Of a stretch of 64,000 bases of DNA, positions 47,373 to 61,989 are shown piece after piece (position 1 is the stretch's first letter; each line of letters begins with the position of its first letter). Under the pieces are notes generated by a model, which searched no databases, was not told the origin of the DNA, and saw nothing but the letters and a program-made list of their open reading frames with translations. Source of the stretch: Strigamia acuminata (Eukaryota > Arthropoda > Chilopoda > Geophilomorpha > Linotaeniidae); the NCBI GenBank assembly GCA_949358305.1, contig OX442316.1, positions 11,098,001-11,162,000 on the forward strand, read 5' to 3'. The position numbers and the translations under genes are program-made.

Positions 47373-50300
47373 CTGCAAAATGAGAGAATAAGCAAAATTT
47401 AAACTTAACTCGTTTCGTAGCCACAATAAAACAAACTACATTATGTTTATATCCAACCTCGGTTGTAAAACATTAAAACTGATGGTGGGGACGCGAATGC
47501 AATAGTCGGAAAGGGGTGGGGGGATATTGTAATCGAGGTCTGCGGACATTTGAAAAAAAAGGAGTAACCGAGGTTAATTACAATAATTTGTGTATACTAC
47601 TGGACAGGACCTGATTTCAAGTTCGTTATATCCAAGTTCTACAGTATTCTAGTGTGTAAAGACAAAAAAAATAATTTAAAAATTACAGTGAAATCTAACA
47701 CAGCTGCGGGGACCATAAAAACAACCTCGCTATAACGAAAATCCGTTTTAACGATAAGAAATTGAACGGAGTGGTCCTGCGAATGGCCAACCTCAACATT
47801 TTGTTATAACGAACAATTCGTTTTACGGGATTATACTGCACCTTGAGGTTTCTTGTCCCTGCCCGACAAGGTTCCATGACCCGTTGTGATGTGTTCACTT
47901 TCATCCAGAGGATTTTCAAAAATAAACGTTGTCTCTGCCGTCTCATCATGATTCGGATCTTCAAAACTATACACACAAAAAACCCAAAAGTCTTATATTT
48001 ATGCAAAGCCAATTACCATATACCAGAAGTAACATACGATGATGATAAAGCCAATAAATTATTTAGATCAAATTCAATTATTTCTGCATTTATTTTTAAA
48101 GTGATTCAATAAAAAATGATCATGCAAAGGAAGTAAAATAAAAAAAAAACTAAGTGTGTTTAAAAAAAAATTTAATTAATAAATTAATTAATTAATTCGA
48201 GGGTTGAAATAAACCAGCCATACATTACTGACGGCCTTTTCAAAAAAATAGAAGGCCTTTGAAGTAATTTTCTGTGTATGTTAGAAGAATCAAATCAGTC
48301 ACACACTTACATCACTTTCTTCCACTGGCTCCTGGTAAAATACGAATGAACAAAATCATATTAAAATGTCAACCAAAAAATGCTCTAAAATACATCCACC
48401 ACTTAATGCAAACAGACAATCAAGAAACAAACAGATGATGACTGACATGAACGAACCATTTGCACATTGCACATCGTAATCTTACCTTGGTCCAGAGAAC
48501 CTCGTAATTCCTTCATCTGCTAACACGGTTCTCTGTAGATGATCCTTGTTCACAGGCACCATGGGCGGCGCACCATCCCTCGGAATGGAACCGTTTTCAC
48601 GTATCACGGGCTCGTAATCTGGAGAAATAAAATGCATTTCCAATAAAGCGCGTTGTAACATTGTAACCTTCTGACCGTTCCATTACCTTTCGAGACTGGC
48701 GGCGTGTTACACGTGATCATGCCGGGTCCATTCGGAGTAGGCACGTCGATCATATGTATCCTTCGGGGGCTGGAGGGGGTGGAGGTGGCCACAGGACTTC
48801 TGTAACCCACTGAAAGGGTTTCCGCTGGGTTAGAATACCTGGTGTACGTGTGGTGGTAATTGTTCGGATTGGGTAAAGTGTCGAATTTGCCTAAACAGGA
48901 CTCGCATTTCAATCTCAATTCATCCACCGCATTGATTTCTCGTGTACAACGGCAAAACAACACACTCAACGTCGAACAAATTCATACCATTCTACATTTT
49001 CTTTACTTTTCCTTTTTTTTTTCTCTAAGTGGGTTGATTACATCCATGTTTCGATACTAACTAATACATACCTGATATGTCTGAGACCGGTCGTGACGGC
49101 GCCACAAATGTTTGCAAGTTCAACGTGGAATTGGCAGAGTTTGGTATAAGCTGAAAAGAAGAAACGACGTTTCAGTTCAAACGATATCACAGAGTATTGA
49201 GCTTGATTGAAAATTTACTCCTCCAGGCACTCCTAGTGGAATGGAGGACCCGTGTCCAAATGTTTTCATCTGCTGCCTGTATTGCTGTGTAGGAAGGTCA
49301 AACGTCGCGCAAGGTGCCAACTCATCTGGAGAATCTTAACGAAAAAATGAGTTTAATTATGGATTTATGGGTATTATATAATTTGATCGTTTGTGTTAAC
49401 CTGCGTATCTTCCTATATGTTGGTTTCCTGCGTGGATTCGCGAAAACGTGTCTGCATTACCATCCTGTCGTGGCGGTTTAGTCCAAGAATTTGGTCGGCT
49501 TTGCATAGTTTCTTCTTTGTGAAGTGTGTTTATTTGTTTTTCTATCGATAGAAAAGCTTTAATTAAAATTAATGACTCAAATCCTTGTAATGAACTCGTT
49601 CTCAAATAGTGGTACCTTTTCTTTTACCACTTGATGCTTTTCCCTTTTTGATGCAAATGCACATTGTGATGAGTGCAGCTAAAATCACAAATAAGGAGGC
49701 AGCAATTGCTATGATAAATCTCAAGTCCAAATAAAATAGAATTCCTTTAATATCTTCGTCAAGACCCAACTCTGGAGGCACAGTCCCTCCACTAGGCGTT
49801 AATGTAGCAAAATCGTAGTTAGCAGTTGATCCGCCGGCACTGCTATTTGCCGTCATACGCAGTTTATACCATGTGGCTGGCAGCAATCCAGGAATAACAA
49901 GCTTTTTCTGCTCCAAGTTGGCACTCTCGGTCACAAACGCCCATTTGTAGTGCGTTTTCACACGATATTCAACAGACAAAGAAGTTATGGGGCAATCTCC
50001 ATTGCCAATCCACGAATCCAGTCGAAGTGTCACAAACGATGAGTTTTCTTCAATTAGTTTATGCTTCGGTGGGATAGTTGGAACTGTGAGCGAAAAAACA
50101 ATAATGAGTTGAGTTGAGCGAAGAAAGAAAGAAATGGATTTGATTTGATTTGATTTTAGGAATTGAGAAATCATCCAATAACACTTACTAGTGCCTTCTG
50201 TTGTAATGGTTAACGTCTCAGCAGGATTGCCAATTCCAACGCGGCTGACAGCCACTAAATATAAATGATATTTCGTACCACATGCTAGTGACTCTAGGGT

Positions 50301-53300
50301 ATAGGTCTCTTGAGAAGGACTGATTTCGGTGCGCTCCCACGTCGTTTCTTGGTCACGTTTGTGGTTTAAAATGAAGCCTTAAAATTGGAAATTGTAGTTT
50401 AAGTTTTCGCACAAGGAGAGGCTACCAAGTACCAAATAAGCAATCACCTTGGATGGGATGACCACCGCTGGATTTGACGCGCCAGTGAACAGTGATTGAA
50501 GTCATCGTAATAGAAAGAACTTCAAAAGAAGATAAAGATGGCGGCGCTTGAATAATTAATTGGTATTTGACTTCTCCGTGACCGTGGTCGTTTTCAACTC
50601 TGCACGTGTAGTTTCCCTCGTCTTCTCCTTGCACGTCGAGAACGGACAAACTTCCGTTTGCGACAATTCGGATCCGTGAAGTTTCGACAATAGTGTGACC
50701 ACTGCGCAAACAAACTCAATCAAGCACTTAATTCACCCCGCTATCATTCAATTTGCTCACTCAATCAGCCATCTTCGATCAGGAAAGGGAGCACCAATGG
50801 TGTGGCATTCCAATAACAAATTCTCCTTCCAATTTGTAACTACGACATCGTCAAAGGATGCAACGGCCGCTGGTACTGCTTGAAGAAAAAAATAGCAAAC
50901 CACATTTGTCAACATCCAAAAACTCTATCTCACAAACCACTCATTTACACTTTTAGAGAAATACTTGTACATTTACAGCAATTTACCTTTATTGCTTGCA
51001 GGTGACTGTGTAATCACTCTCGAACTCTGTCCTTCTCCAGCTCCCGTTGCTGCAGTCACCCAGAATTCGTATCGTCTATTTCTCCTCAATCGCCGAACTT
51101 CGTGTTGAAGAACGTTTGCCGAAACTGAATGCCTGATGACAGGCTCCTTCAATGTTCAAAAACAAAATGCATTTGTGCGTATTAAATTTTCATTCTATTT
51201 AAGGGCTTACGTTTAATAATTTCTCGACTCTTACGTCTCTGCCGTCTAAATTCTTGCAGTAGACTATATACCGCGTCACAATTCCATTAGTCTGTAGTGG
51301 TGGCCGCCACACGACTAAAACACTCTCTCCTGATGCTGGGAGAACACGAATGTTTGCTGGCGAGCCAGGTACTAAAAGTAAACGGCAATTCATTCAAGTC
51401 CGTGGGCAGTTTTTACCACGAATAATTCAATTTTACCATCTTCGTGTGTTTTGCAATAAAGAGGAAGACTCGTGACACCATCCCCGACTTTAGTGAAAGC
51501 TAACACTTGGATGGAATAATTGGTGAACTTCTCCAGTTTCACCACTGTCATTTTATAAGCTGACGTTGTCTTCACAGAAGGCTTACCGTCTTGAGAAAAC
51601 AAAAACAAAAACAAAAAAAGTTAATTATTAACAAAAATATTTTTTTTTAAACAGTGAAAGGATGCGAAGCGACTTCGCTTACCAAACCAATCTTCAGCCG
51701 GTTGATAAAATACTTTGTACCCCAGCAAAACGCCGTTCATTGCATTAGGTGGTGGAGGTTGCCACGTAATGTAGATTGTCTGTGACGTCAAAGTTGAGCA
51801 TCGAACACCTTGTGGTGGCTTGCTGGGAACTGAAAACAAAAATCCATTTTCAGCTATTTGCAGTGTGTCTAAACAGCAGATCCGAAAGGTTGAAAGAAAA
51901 ACATGATAAATGTTTAAAGCGTGTTACCGATTTTTATTTCTATTTCTAGTTTCCAAACAACAAATATTTCTAGGTTCAAACTGCTGCATTCGCAGGCATA
52001 ATATTAAACGGAGTGAGATGAGATTTACTTGTTTGCCATTAGCTGTTATTTACGTATCAACATTTTCTTTTTAAAAACAACATTTAACTTCTGTTGCATC
52101 TAACCCTGATACCTCACGATTGATAATATTTTTGCCCTTTGCTGGAGGATTTTATCTTGAGGAAAACATTTTCAATCCGAAATCAAATTAAACAAATGCA
52201 CACATCTGCAACTTCAATTGAAAGATCTAAAGTTCCGACATATTTGGGTTTAAAGATAAACACTCGTCTTCGCTTCCGGGCACCCGCCCAGCGCCCACAA
52301 CATCTCGTTCGTTGTCTCGCGGAACCGACAAAACTGACCTAGCCAAACAAAGGCTCTCCCCAAGGGGGTATGCAAACTCAAGACTCGCAAACAATGGCCA
52401 CGGTTGATCATCGCATAATTGCCCTTGCCATCAAGGGACCCCGAATTCCATAACTGGCATCGCTCTGGTCTACTAATGCAAGGGTCTAGGACGTAGCAAT
52501 CCACCAGAGACAGGAATTTGGATTTTTTTGTGCAATTTTTATCAGTTTATCGTCTGGACGAAAGAAGCACATGAAAAAAATATAAACACTTCAACTCCAG
52601 TCGCCAGCCGGTGTCGGCTACTAAAAGACATCCTCTTGATGTACGATGATTGAGGCCATCCACTCTGACCGAATCACCGTGGACTCGATCATACACATCA
52701 ATTCATCCACTGCGTTATAAAAACATCCTCGCAATCCCGTAGCTCGCATCATTGGAACCCATATTGTTGGCCAATTACAAAAATATGATTAACTATTTAT
52801 TTTTTCTCCCCAGAAAAAGAGTGTCAAACTTGTGAAATGCAACCACACCTAGTGATCGTCTTTCCGCACACGTAGTGCATCCCATTGAATTATTAAGAGC
52901 TGAGTCAAGAAGGAGCAGCGCGGTAATTAATGTAAAAGTTAACATTGGACAAGACTGGAACTTAGTGCCGATTAAAGTTAAAGTTAAAACTATCAAAACG
53001 TAATCAATAATTATGATAAAAAGTGGATAACAAGTGGAAAAGAGAATAAAAATGTCACTAAGAAATGACGTTTTTATCTGTTTGTAATCGGCACTGCTTA
53101 TGAATAAAAGCAATTATGTTGTACAAATTGCACCCGTCGTGTGGTTTTAATGGGTTATAAAAGTAATTAGTCGGTTGTAGGAACTCACTATCTTCCGCAG
53201 TCATCACCATCACTTCCTGAGAAAGAGGTCCACGGCCTTTGTTGTTATACGCGGCCACCACTATGTGATAAGGCGAATATTTTCTCAGTTCGGTGACATT

Positions 53301-56300
53301 GAGCGACAGCTCGGCTGGAGGAGTGGCATTGGCCGGAATCTCCAGAATTTGAAAGGCGTAGGGATCGTTGGATCCACGAGCACGGTGCCCCACCTGATAG
53401 CCGCGTAGAACTCCATACAAAAGATCTTCCCGTGGTGGCTGCGAATAAAAGCCGTTATTAAAATTATCACACAAATGCCAATCTTTTCAATCTGTTTCAC
53501 ATACCTTCCACGTGACTTTTAGCGTCTGTGAATCCAAAGCTTCAACATTGACAGCTTGTGGTGGGCCTCCTGGAGCTGAATGGCAAGCAAACGAATAATG
53601 GTTTCAATGCATAATCCAGCTGACTTGTAATTACCATTAAACTTTACCGTGCAAAAATACTAAAGATACCTAAATATTCCTATCTATTTCTGAGATGAAA
53701 CTTGAATAAAAATTGGAACATTTTTTTTTCTTTTTAAATTTTCAAAACGTACATGAGAGATCAAGTTTTGAGTTAAAGATAAAGTCGTCATAGCTTTAGG
53801 AAGAGATGGAATTCGAGTTGGCAAAATGAGATCAACTCAGGTCAAGCTCATCTCAGACGCTGCATTCAACTTGACAAGTCAATAGCTGCGAGATAGGACT
53901 GCCATTTTCATCACTAAACCCGAATACTTTACCTTCTTCCTCGGTGGTCACCGTGACCACCTCACTGGCCTGGCTCACTCCAATGTCATTCTCAGCTAAC
54001 ACGCGGAAGTTGTAGGTGGTAGCTGGTCGCAGACCTCCAATAGTCCCTGAAGCTTCTTTGGCGTCGAAGGTGGCATCAAGAACGTCACTGTTCCAAGAAG
54101 CTGTCACCAAAATAAATGTCGTAAAAATCAATTCGTAAAATATTAAAATATATTCAACGGTATAAGCAACAACGCCTTTCGACCTTCTTGCCATAATCCG
54201 TTGTTGATGTTTGCAGACATCAGTTTTGTTATTTTTGCTTAATTTTCTTCTTTTACAATTAATAACATAAACACAGCAATGTTTCATTTTAATTAAGAAC
54301 AACTGAATTAATTCGTCCCCTTAAAACATTCCTTTTAAGACGCTACCGTGAATTTAAGCTTCGGTGTCATAAAAACCGCCATAAAAAGTTAGTAAAGCTG
54401 CTAAAATTGTGTATAAAAAAAAAGAAAAAAAATCTCTTTCTTATTCCATTTCATAGTAGAACCACTTCACTTTATTCAAAAGAAAAACAAAACAGCTCCC
54501 CTACTACCTACATAACCCAAAGTTTGCCCTGAAAAGAGAAAACTCCTTTTCCTTCTATTTAAAAGTCTGCCAACGATTCTAACCAACTTGTTCATGTGTT
54601 ATGGCGGGCTGCACTTTTCACTTGGCTGGCTTCAGTTCTCGCCTACTTTCTTCTCTTTTGGCTACGTTTTTGATCCCACTTATGACACCGCTGAGGTTTC
54701 TATTCTTCCGTTTAGTAAACCTCTCACTTATCAGTTTTTTCTTCTTCGTCCGCTTTCCCATTCTTTCACTATTTCACATCAATACCTAATGATCAATTCC
54801 AAACCCACAGAGATTCCCATTTTTTTTTTTTTTAATATTATGATTATTATAAAAAAGAACAATTTTCAAATGTAAAAATAACCGCGTTGGGGAAATAAAA
54901 CAGGCGTTTTGATTGAAAAATATAAAATAAAAATGTCAGTAGTAAAAAGAAAATTATTATATTGCTACTTACCCGACGTAAATTTGTACTGTACAACATA
55001 ACGAATGATTGGACTATTGCCATTATACGGTGCAGTCCACGACAGAAAAGCTTTCTGGTTTTTTCTTAAGCTAACTTCTAAATTAGTCGGTGGTTCGGGA
55101 GATTCTGAAAATATTGATTTATATTTTCGAAATGAATGAAACAAGCAAAAAAAAGTGCATCAATACTTGACATTAGCCCCAAAAAAGTGCGCAAGAGTTG
55201 CGAGTTAAATTTATTTAAAAAATGCTCTCCTTACTGTATATGGAGGAGACCAATAAATTTGATTGCCAAGAAAAGCTTCATTGTTATTCCACCGCATTTT
55301 TACTACACAATTAACTTCTTGCAAACGGGAACGATATTATTAACATTAAATTTTTATGAATGCTGCAGAAAATATTTTTTTAAATAAACAAGGGGAGAAA
55401 AAGCTCGCATTCTCCGTACAATTTTCTTCATCAGTGCAACCTAAAGAGCATTTCAGTTTCAACGTTCGGCCATGTTTGCTTTCGTTTTCAGGCTGTTTGC
55501 TTTTGCTGTAATTACAAAAGCAATAAAAACCCAGGCCGACTAACATTTCCGTAATAAAGCTTATTAAATTGGAGGATTATTGCATCGTTTTAAGAGGAAA
55601 ATATGGCACTTTTGTCGTCGAGAAAATGAAAAGTGGTCTCGGCTGCCCTCATAATTTTCCATCGTCGAGTTAAAAACACGACAATAAAAAAATGATTCAA
55701 ATAAATTTAAATTGCAATTTTCTGCTCCGTTGTCAGTCGCGAGGTCTGAGTTGAGAATACACTTTGATCGTCTGTTTTGTTTGTCACTTAAAATTTGCTG
55801 CGCAAGCGTACAGATAAGGTTTAATATATGAGCGATGTGATGAATTCGTAATGAGAGCTCGCACTGTCATTTATCATTTCTATCAAACGTGAAACCCTCC
55901 CTCCCTCCTCTTCTTTGCTTGATTTGTTGCTTCGACATCAATTTGTTTGATTGTTCTATCTTTAATTGACGTGAACAACGTTATGTTCGCAAACTCTGGC
56001 GAAATATAATTAACTGCTAATTTCTCCATGTACTCCACACTAACTACTGATGGATTGATTTATGGCAGTTATCTTAAATTCCAGAAATTTTATCGCCACC
56101 ACAGTTGCACTTCATCAGGAGTGGCTTTATTTTTTTAAATTTTCTTTTCCATTTTGGTTACAATTCTAATAGAATTTCACAATTTTTACGACTTTTAAGA
56201 TCAAAAATTGGCATTTCTATAGTTGAAAAGTTGAAAAGTTTGCAAACTTTGCCACTTCCAGTTGAAACGAAAATTCGCTAACCGTTACATTGCGGGATAT

Positions 56301-59300
56301 CTAATTTAATTTTGCTAGAATGCAACTTCAATGCAGACTAGTTAGATAACAGCAAATTATTTCACTGTACTCTTGTAGTAATAATGTGGACAGTAACTTG
56401 ATGTGAGTTTAATTAAATTTGCACTAAAGTTGCGCTCCGTTACAATTACAATTGCATATAAACGACAACAAATCCGCCCATATTTTACAAGTGAAAATCA
56501 TCGCCTACCTTTAACCGTCAATTCAATGGTGGTGTCGTCTGCACCGAACTCATTTTTTGCAGCGCATAAATATGAACCTGAGTCTTCTCTTTCCACAGCC
56601 AAAATTTGTAAAGTAGAAATCCGACCAAACCTGGTAGGCGTTTCATTAATGATATGACTGCAAGGAAAATACATAAATTTACATAAACTCGTTATTCCTA
56701 TTCCAAACATGCACTGAATCCAAAAAAAACACAAAAACATCAATCTCACTCCCACTACCTCCCACCCAACCTCATCCATTGTAAAGCTCAAGGAAATGCA
56801 CACAGGTCACGATGACATGTAGCCCTATCCAAACACTTAACTTAATTTCCGGAGCTGCCGTGTTGACGACGAATCTGTGGAAATTTGTAGCCTTCAGTGG
56901 CAGATAAACTGAATCTTGAATCCCACGCTCACCTACATTCGCCATCTTTTTCTCCCTTCCGTTCCCTTCCCTTCCCTCTAGCGTTTTTAAACAATGCTAA
57001 AGCAAGCCAATTTCCTCTATAAATTAACCCTTGTCAAGACAACTATATGGAGAATATGCGCTCAGTAAATCTTAAGAGAAAGATTTCATTAAAAGTTCTT
57101 TTCAATGCGAGTTTAAAAATTATAAATCAATTCGAAAACTCGGGTCGAGAACAAGGCAAGTGAAGTGCAGAATCGTTTAAATTAAGTTGAAGTTTCTAAA
57201 GCTGAAAAGGAGTTTCACTTCTTTCGAGTCGCGTGTGCTATGCTTGAAAGCACAGGGGCAGCTTTTCGATATAAGGTTAGAAAGACAACTCCAGCTGGAA
57301 TTGAAAACAACCTTCTTTGGCTGCGTGCCAACGCCCAGGTCACCGAACGGATTTTCAGGTGGCATGACTGATTTCATTATCCGAAAACCTCAAAGGTCTC
57401 TTAACCCTGCTCTACGTTTAATGGGCTTTGCACAGGGATCAAATAGTACAAAAAATAAAAAAATGTACACGACACACTACGGATGTACGGTATCATCTAA
57501 ACTCATGCTGACGTCTCCATTTTTCCCTTCACCTATTCATTAGACAACTATTTTCTTACCGTGAGCTCCTGGATTGATCAACAGTCCAGTTTAATGTGAT
57601 TGGAGTCTCCCCTTTAGCACTGCATACGAGGGAAGTGTTTTCTCCTAAAATAGCCGACTGTGCTTGATATTTGGAATGAAAAGTCACCGGAACTGTAAAA
57701 AATCAAAAATGATTTGAGAACTATTGGCCCTCTTGCTAAGGTTCAACAATAAATATTTGAATGTAATAATGCCCGTCAACTGCGCACCTGTTTTGTACAT
57801 TCAAAATTTATTATTACACCGCTTACATTCCAAAATCAATATTACCGTTAACATTGACGGTGACAGCTTTGCTTAAATCTCCACCAACTCCGTTGTTAGC
57901 GATGCAAAAATACTGTCCTCTGTGTGTTTCCGTAGAATGTTTAATATGCAACGAACCATTAGATAAAACGTGAACGTTGCTCATATGTATAACATCTCTA
58001 TGTTGTATGATGTTGCCACCTGAATGGAGAAGATAATACGTATTATTAAATAAATAAGGATGGAAATATTTCTAAATGAAGACTGATTGTTTTTGAATTG
58101 AATCTGGCAGAAGAAAAAATTAAATTCCTCTTTTTTTCTTTTTCTTTTGGTAAGCAAAAGAAATATAGCCTTTTAGATTTTCTGAACACTCACGAAGCTC
58201 AAAATAAATAAATGCCTAAGATACATCAGAAATGCTTTTTATTCTTCGAGAGTCACTCGGAACATTAAGTGAGTATTCGGTGTCCCTAACATCTAAAACC
58301 ATTCTACAGTTTCTTTTAGAAGCTTTTTGCCACTAGAGGCAAAGAGAAATCGAAGAAAAAAGCGAAAAAAAACATGAGAAAACACGAAGGAAGAAAAGGA
58401 AAGAAATTCGTAATTGTCTATTGTTATTCAAGAAAGCGGTGTTCCGCTCTGCCAAGTTGAAATGCCGCTTTCGCCACACTGGTGTACGGGACCATTTGGA
58501 TTTCCTGCATGAGTCACAACAGCCTTTCCCTTCTCAGTTGCCCTCACTCGAGTAATCAATTGCTCAAGAGACGATCGATCAATCAATATTGGGTTGGCTT
58601 GTCGAGACACATGCAGCTTCTGAGCACACCCATGTGGAATTGGCACAAATGCCAGACAGCTATTCGAAAGCCTTTGAGTGTGGGAAGAAAGGATGCAATG
58701 AAAAAAGGACCGTCCGTGTAGTTGTTTACCCATTTAAAGAATAAAATAAGGGAGTGGGAGCTGTAAAAGACAGAAATTTAAGGCTTTGTGATTCTTTTTG
58801 ACAACTTGCAAATTTAAAATGCAAATCCGAGCCGTAGTAAAATAAAAACACATTCAAAATTCTTATAACTGCATCCATCTGCCTATAGAATTACTATCCA
58901 ATGAAGATGATAATGTAACGTTCGAATGTGTTAAGACTTAAGAGGCATTCTTTCTAAAAATTAACTACGCTCGTAATTTTAATTTGACCGTTGATTGGAT
59001 TTGCAGCAGTGCCATGCTGTGTAGTGTAATCGACTAAACTTTTATTATGATTGAATTTAAAAAACCACACAACATTTTATAGTACATTAACCTTCTTTTT
59101 AAATACGAACTTACAAACTTTTGACAAACTATGGTATTTACTATCTTCCTAATTCACATGTAAAATGCAGGCAAAAGCTTTCAAAACTGCAAAGTTAAAT
59201 TTGCTTTGTGGATAGTACTGAAAAATTCAGTTTTGATAGGATAAAAATGTCTCCCAACTTTTGTTTTCCCACAAAACTACTCTTGACAACTGGACAGCAC

Positions 59301-61958
59301 TGCCCCATTCCTTCCAATTCCCCGAGTACAACAGAAAGGTCCATTAGGGAACACCTGACCAGTGGTTCCCAAGTGACAAGAAGAGTAATGATAGTTTACT
59401 TTTTCATCCAGAGCCTAACGAAAGAAAAAAAAATCTCAACTACCAACTTCTCGAAAACACAACGTGAAAAGTATTTCATTTTAGTTTCACTTTGTTCTAT
59501 TAATGAGCAATACATTTTCATGAAGAAAAGTATTCTTTTTATTCCTCGTTACTTTACCAGTACTGTTAAAAATAAAATAAAATGCATATCAATAGAATAT
59601 TTTTCACCTCCATTAAATTGATATGAAATTTAAATTCTGCGTGCTCAACTCAGTGAGAATTAAATGTTTAATCCCAAATATTGAGTAAAAATTCCCAAAT
59701 GTTGAGTAAAAATTCCCAAATATTGAGTAAAAATTCCCAAATGTTGAGTAAAAATTCCCAAATATTGAGTAAAAATTCCCAAATATTGAGTAAAAATTGA
59801 TAACTTTGGAGCCATTGCATGAATGCAAAAATTACTGCAGGAGCAGAGAAATATAAAAATGTTTCATCTTGCTTGCACTAAAGTATATTTTACTTAGGGC
59901 TCCATTCCCCCCTTAGGTTTAAAAAAATAACAATCTAAAAAACTTGAAAATAAAAATAATCGGGAACAGTAGCGCCATCTGTGTTTCAAAGTTGACGTGA
60001 ACTAGAGGTTAGAATTCCCCTTAACAAGTTAATAAGCGATGAAGATGAAACGTGTCACAAACAAATGGAGACCCAGGCTAACGTTATAAGATTAGCTCAC
60101 CCTCAGCCTTCATCCACTTAATCTTGGGCTTCGGAAATCCATCAGCTTGACAGTTGAGCAGCACTTCTCGACCTAGTAGCACCGACGAGTCCTTGGGTTG
60201 AATTCTCCACCTTGGCGGCACTGAGCATGCGCAAAAAGGTGCAGAGAGAGAGTTAAACATCTGGCCCTGATTTCGCCCTTAGCAATTATTTTTAAAATAT
60301 TTCTTTCCAGCAATATAAAAGCTTCTAAGAAGCAGGCTAGAGAGAAGTTTTACACTGTTCTGAATCAGAATAGGTAAATCAGAAACTCTGAATCAGCACA
60401 ATATTCGAAATAAATAATAGTTCTAATTTTTTGAAAATAACAATTTTGAAAATTTAAAATTAAAAAAAAATTCCAATTTAAAATTTTACATTAATTAATT
60501 AATTAATTTTTTATTTTTAAATTTAAAAAAAATAATTCAACCACATGGAGTATGCGGTAAAATTAATAACAAACCTCCACAAAATTTACCAACTTTTCTC
60601 TTTTGACATTATAAATTAACTTCAATATTTATCAATTTCAATATACATAAAAAGTTTTTTTTTTCTTTCTTTCTTTTTGAATTTTTTTTATTTAATAAAA
60701 AAAATGGCTGTTTCACGGTTCTTTTTCCAGGGAAGTAAGAGTAAAGGAAGTCTTCAAATCCCGGAATGGTAAGGGAATGCAGCCTATGAAATGATTTCAA
60801 CGTTAGTGTATTACTTATAAAATATATTAATTAATAATATATTAATATAATGTAAAATAAATAAATTAGTATATTATTAAAATTTTATATCGTACGAACG
60901 TATAAACTGGGTCCAAGGCGTACTTATAATAAAAAGAAATGAGATTAGAAGAACAAAAATGTAACGGAAGAAGTCGCGACCCAATAAAACTGGCAGGGTT
61001 TGCAGTTTTATTTTCGTTCTATGGCAGTTAGGTCATTGTTAAAAATGGACGAAGATGAGAAAAACATGAAATACAAATACTGTCAACTTGCATCGTTCAC
61101 AAAGACCGTTCAGCGTTGGTTGATGTGTATATCAGATGATATATAAGTTCCATAATGTCGTATGTACTGTCCGTTGTCATCAATAATATCATGTCATAGG
61201 CCACAAAGTGAGGAATTTTTTTAAATTGTTGACAGGATTATGAAAATCGTTTGTGGAAAAGATGTCAATCAGGTATATTTGGTATAGAAATGTTCAATGG
61301 AAACGGTTTTTTGGCAGTGGTTAAAATAGAACCATGTAATAACAATAATTTTTTTTAAATTTTTTTTTTAAAAATATATATATGTGTATATATAAAATAC
61401 ATATATATTTGAATTATTTTTAAATTAATTTTTATAGGTTTATATATAAAGATATATATATATAGACACAATGTTGTCCTGTATTTTTCTTTTTTTAAAT
61501 AAACCTATACGAAGTCATCTTGTATCCATGTATATTTTGTGGAGAGGTGTTTGTAGTCCATGTGATCGTCTGCCTTTAAAAGAATTTCTTGAAAAAAACA
61601 TTTTATATAATAATGGTAATAATAATAATAATAATTAATAATAATCATAATAATAATAATAGTAATAATAATGATATTAGATTTTCTTTTCTAATTGCCT
61701 CTCTATTAGAAGTTTGGTATATTTCATGCAGCTAATAGGAAGAGTATCATGTGCAGTAAAAATTCCAGCATGCTTTGCAACAAAAATAATTGGTTTTGGT
61801 TATAATGAGCCGATATATATATAATAATAATAAAATATATATACTGATAAAAAACACACAAGTTAAAAGATCTCTTGATCGGGTAGCTTATGGAATATTT
61901 GGTTATAATGGTAATAATAATATAATAATAATGATAATAATAATAATAATAAGTGAGA

Positions 61959-61989
<31 letters not shown>

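Noticed and set aside
52250-52504. Relatively GC-rich stretch in a Dscam B intron
   Set aside because: Tested by eye for snRNA, tRNA and exon signals; nothing recognisable.
54588-54875. 95-codon frame MFMCYGGLHF... in a Dscam B intron
   Set aside because: T-rich low-complexity translation, opposite strand to the gene, no motif.
58428-58733. 101-codon minus frame in the Ig8 intron of Dscam B
   Set aside because: No Cys pair or FN/Ig pattern, and no splice sites that would join it in phase.
59208-59621. 137-codon plus frame in the Ig8 intron of Dscam B
   Set aside because: No domain, ends in Lys/Ile/Phe-rich sequence typical of AT-rich non-coding DNA.
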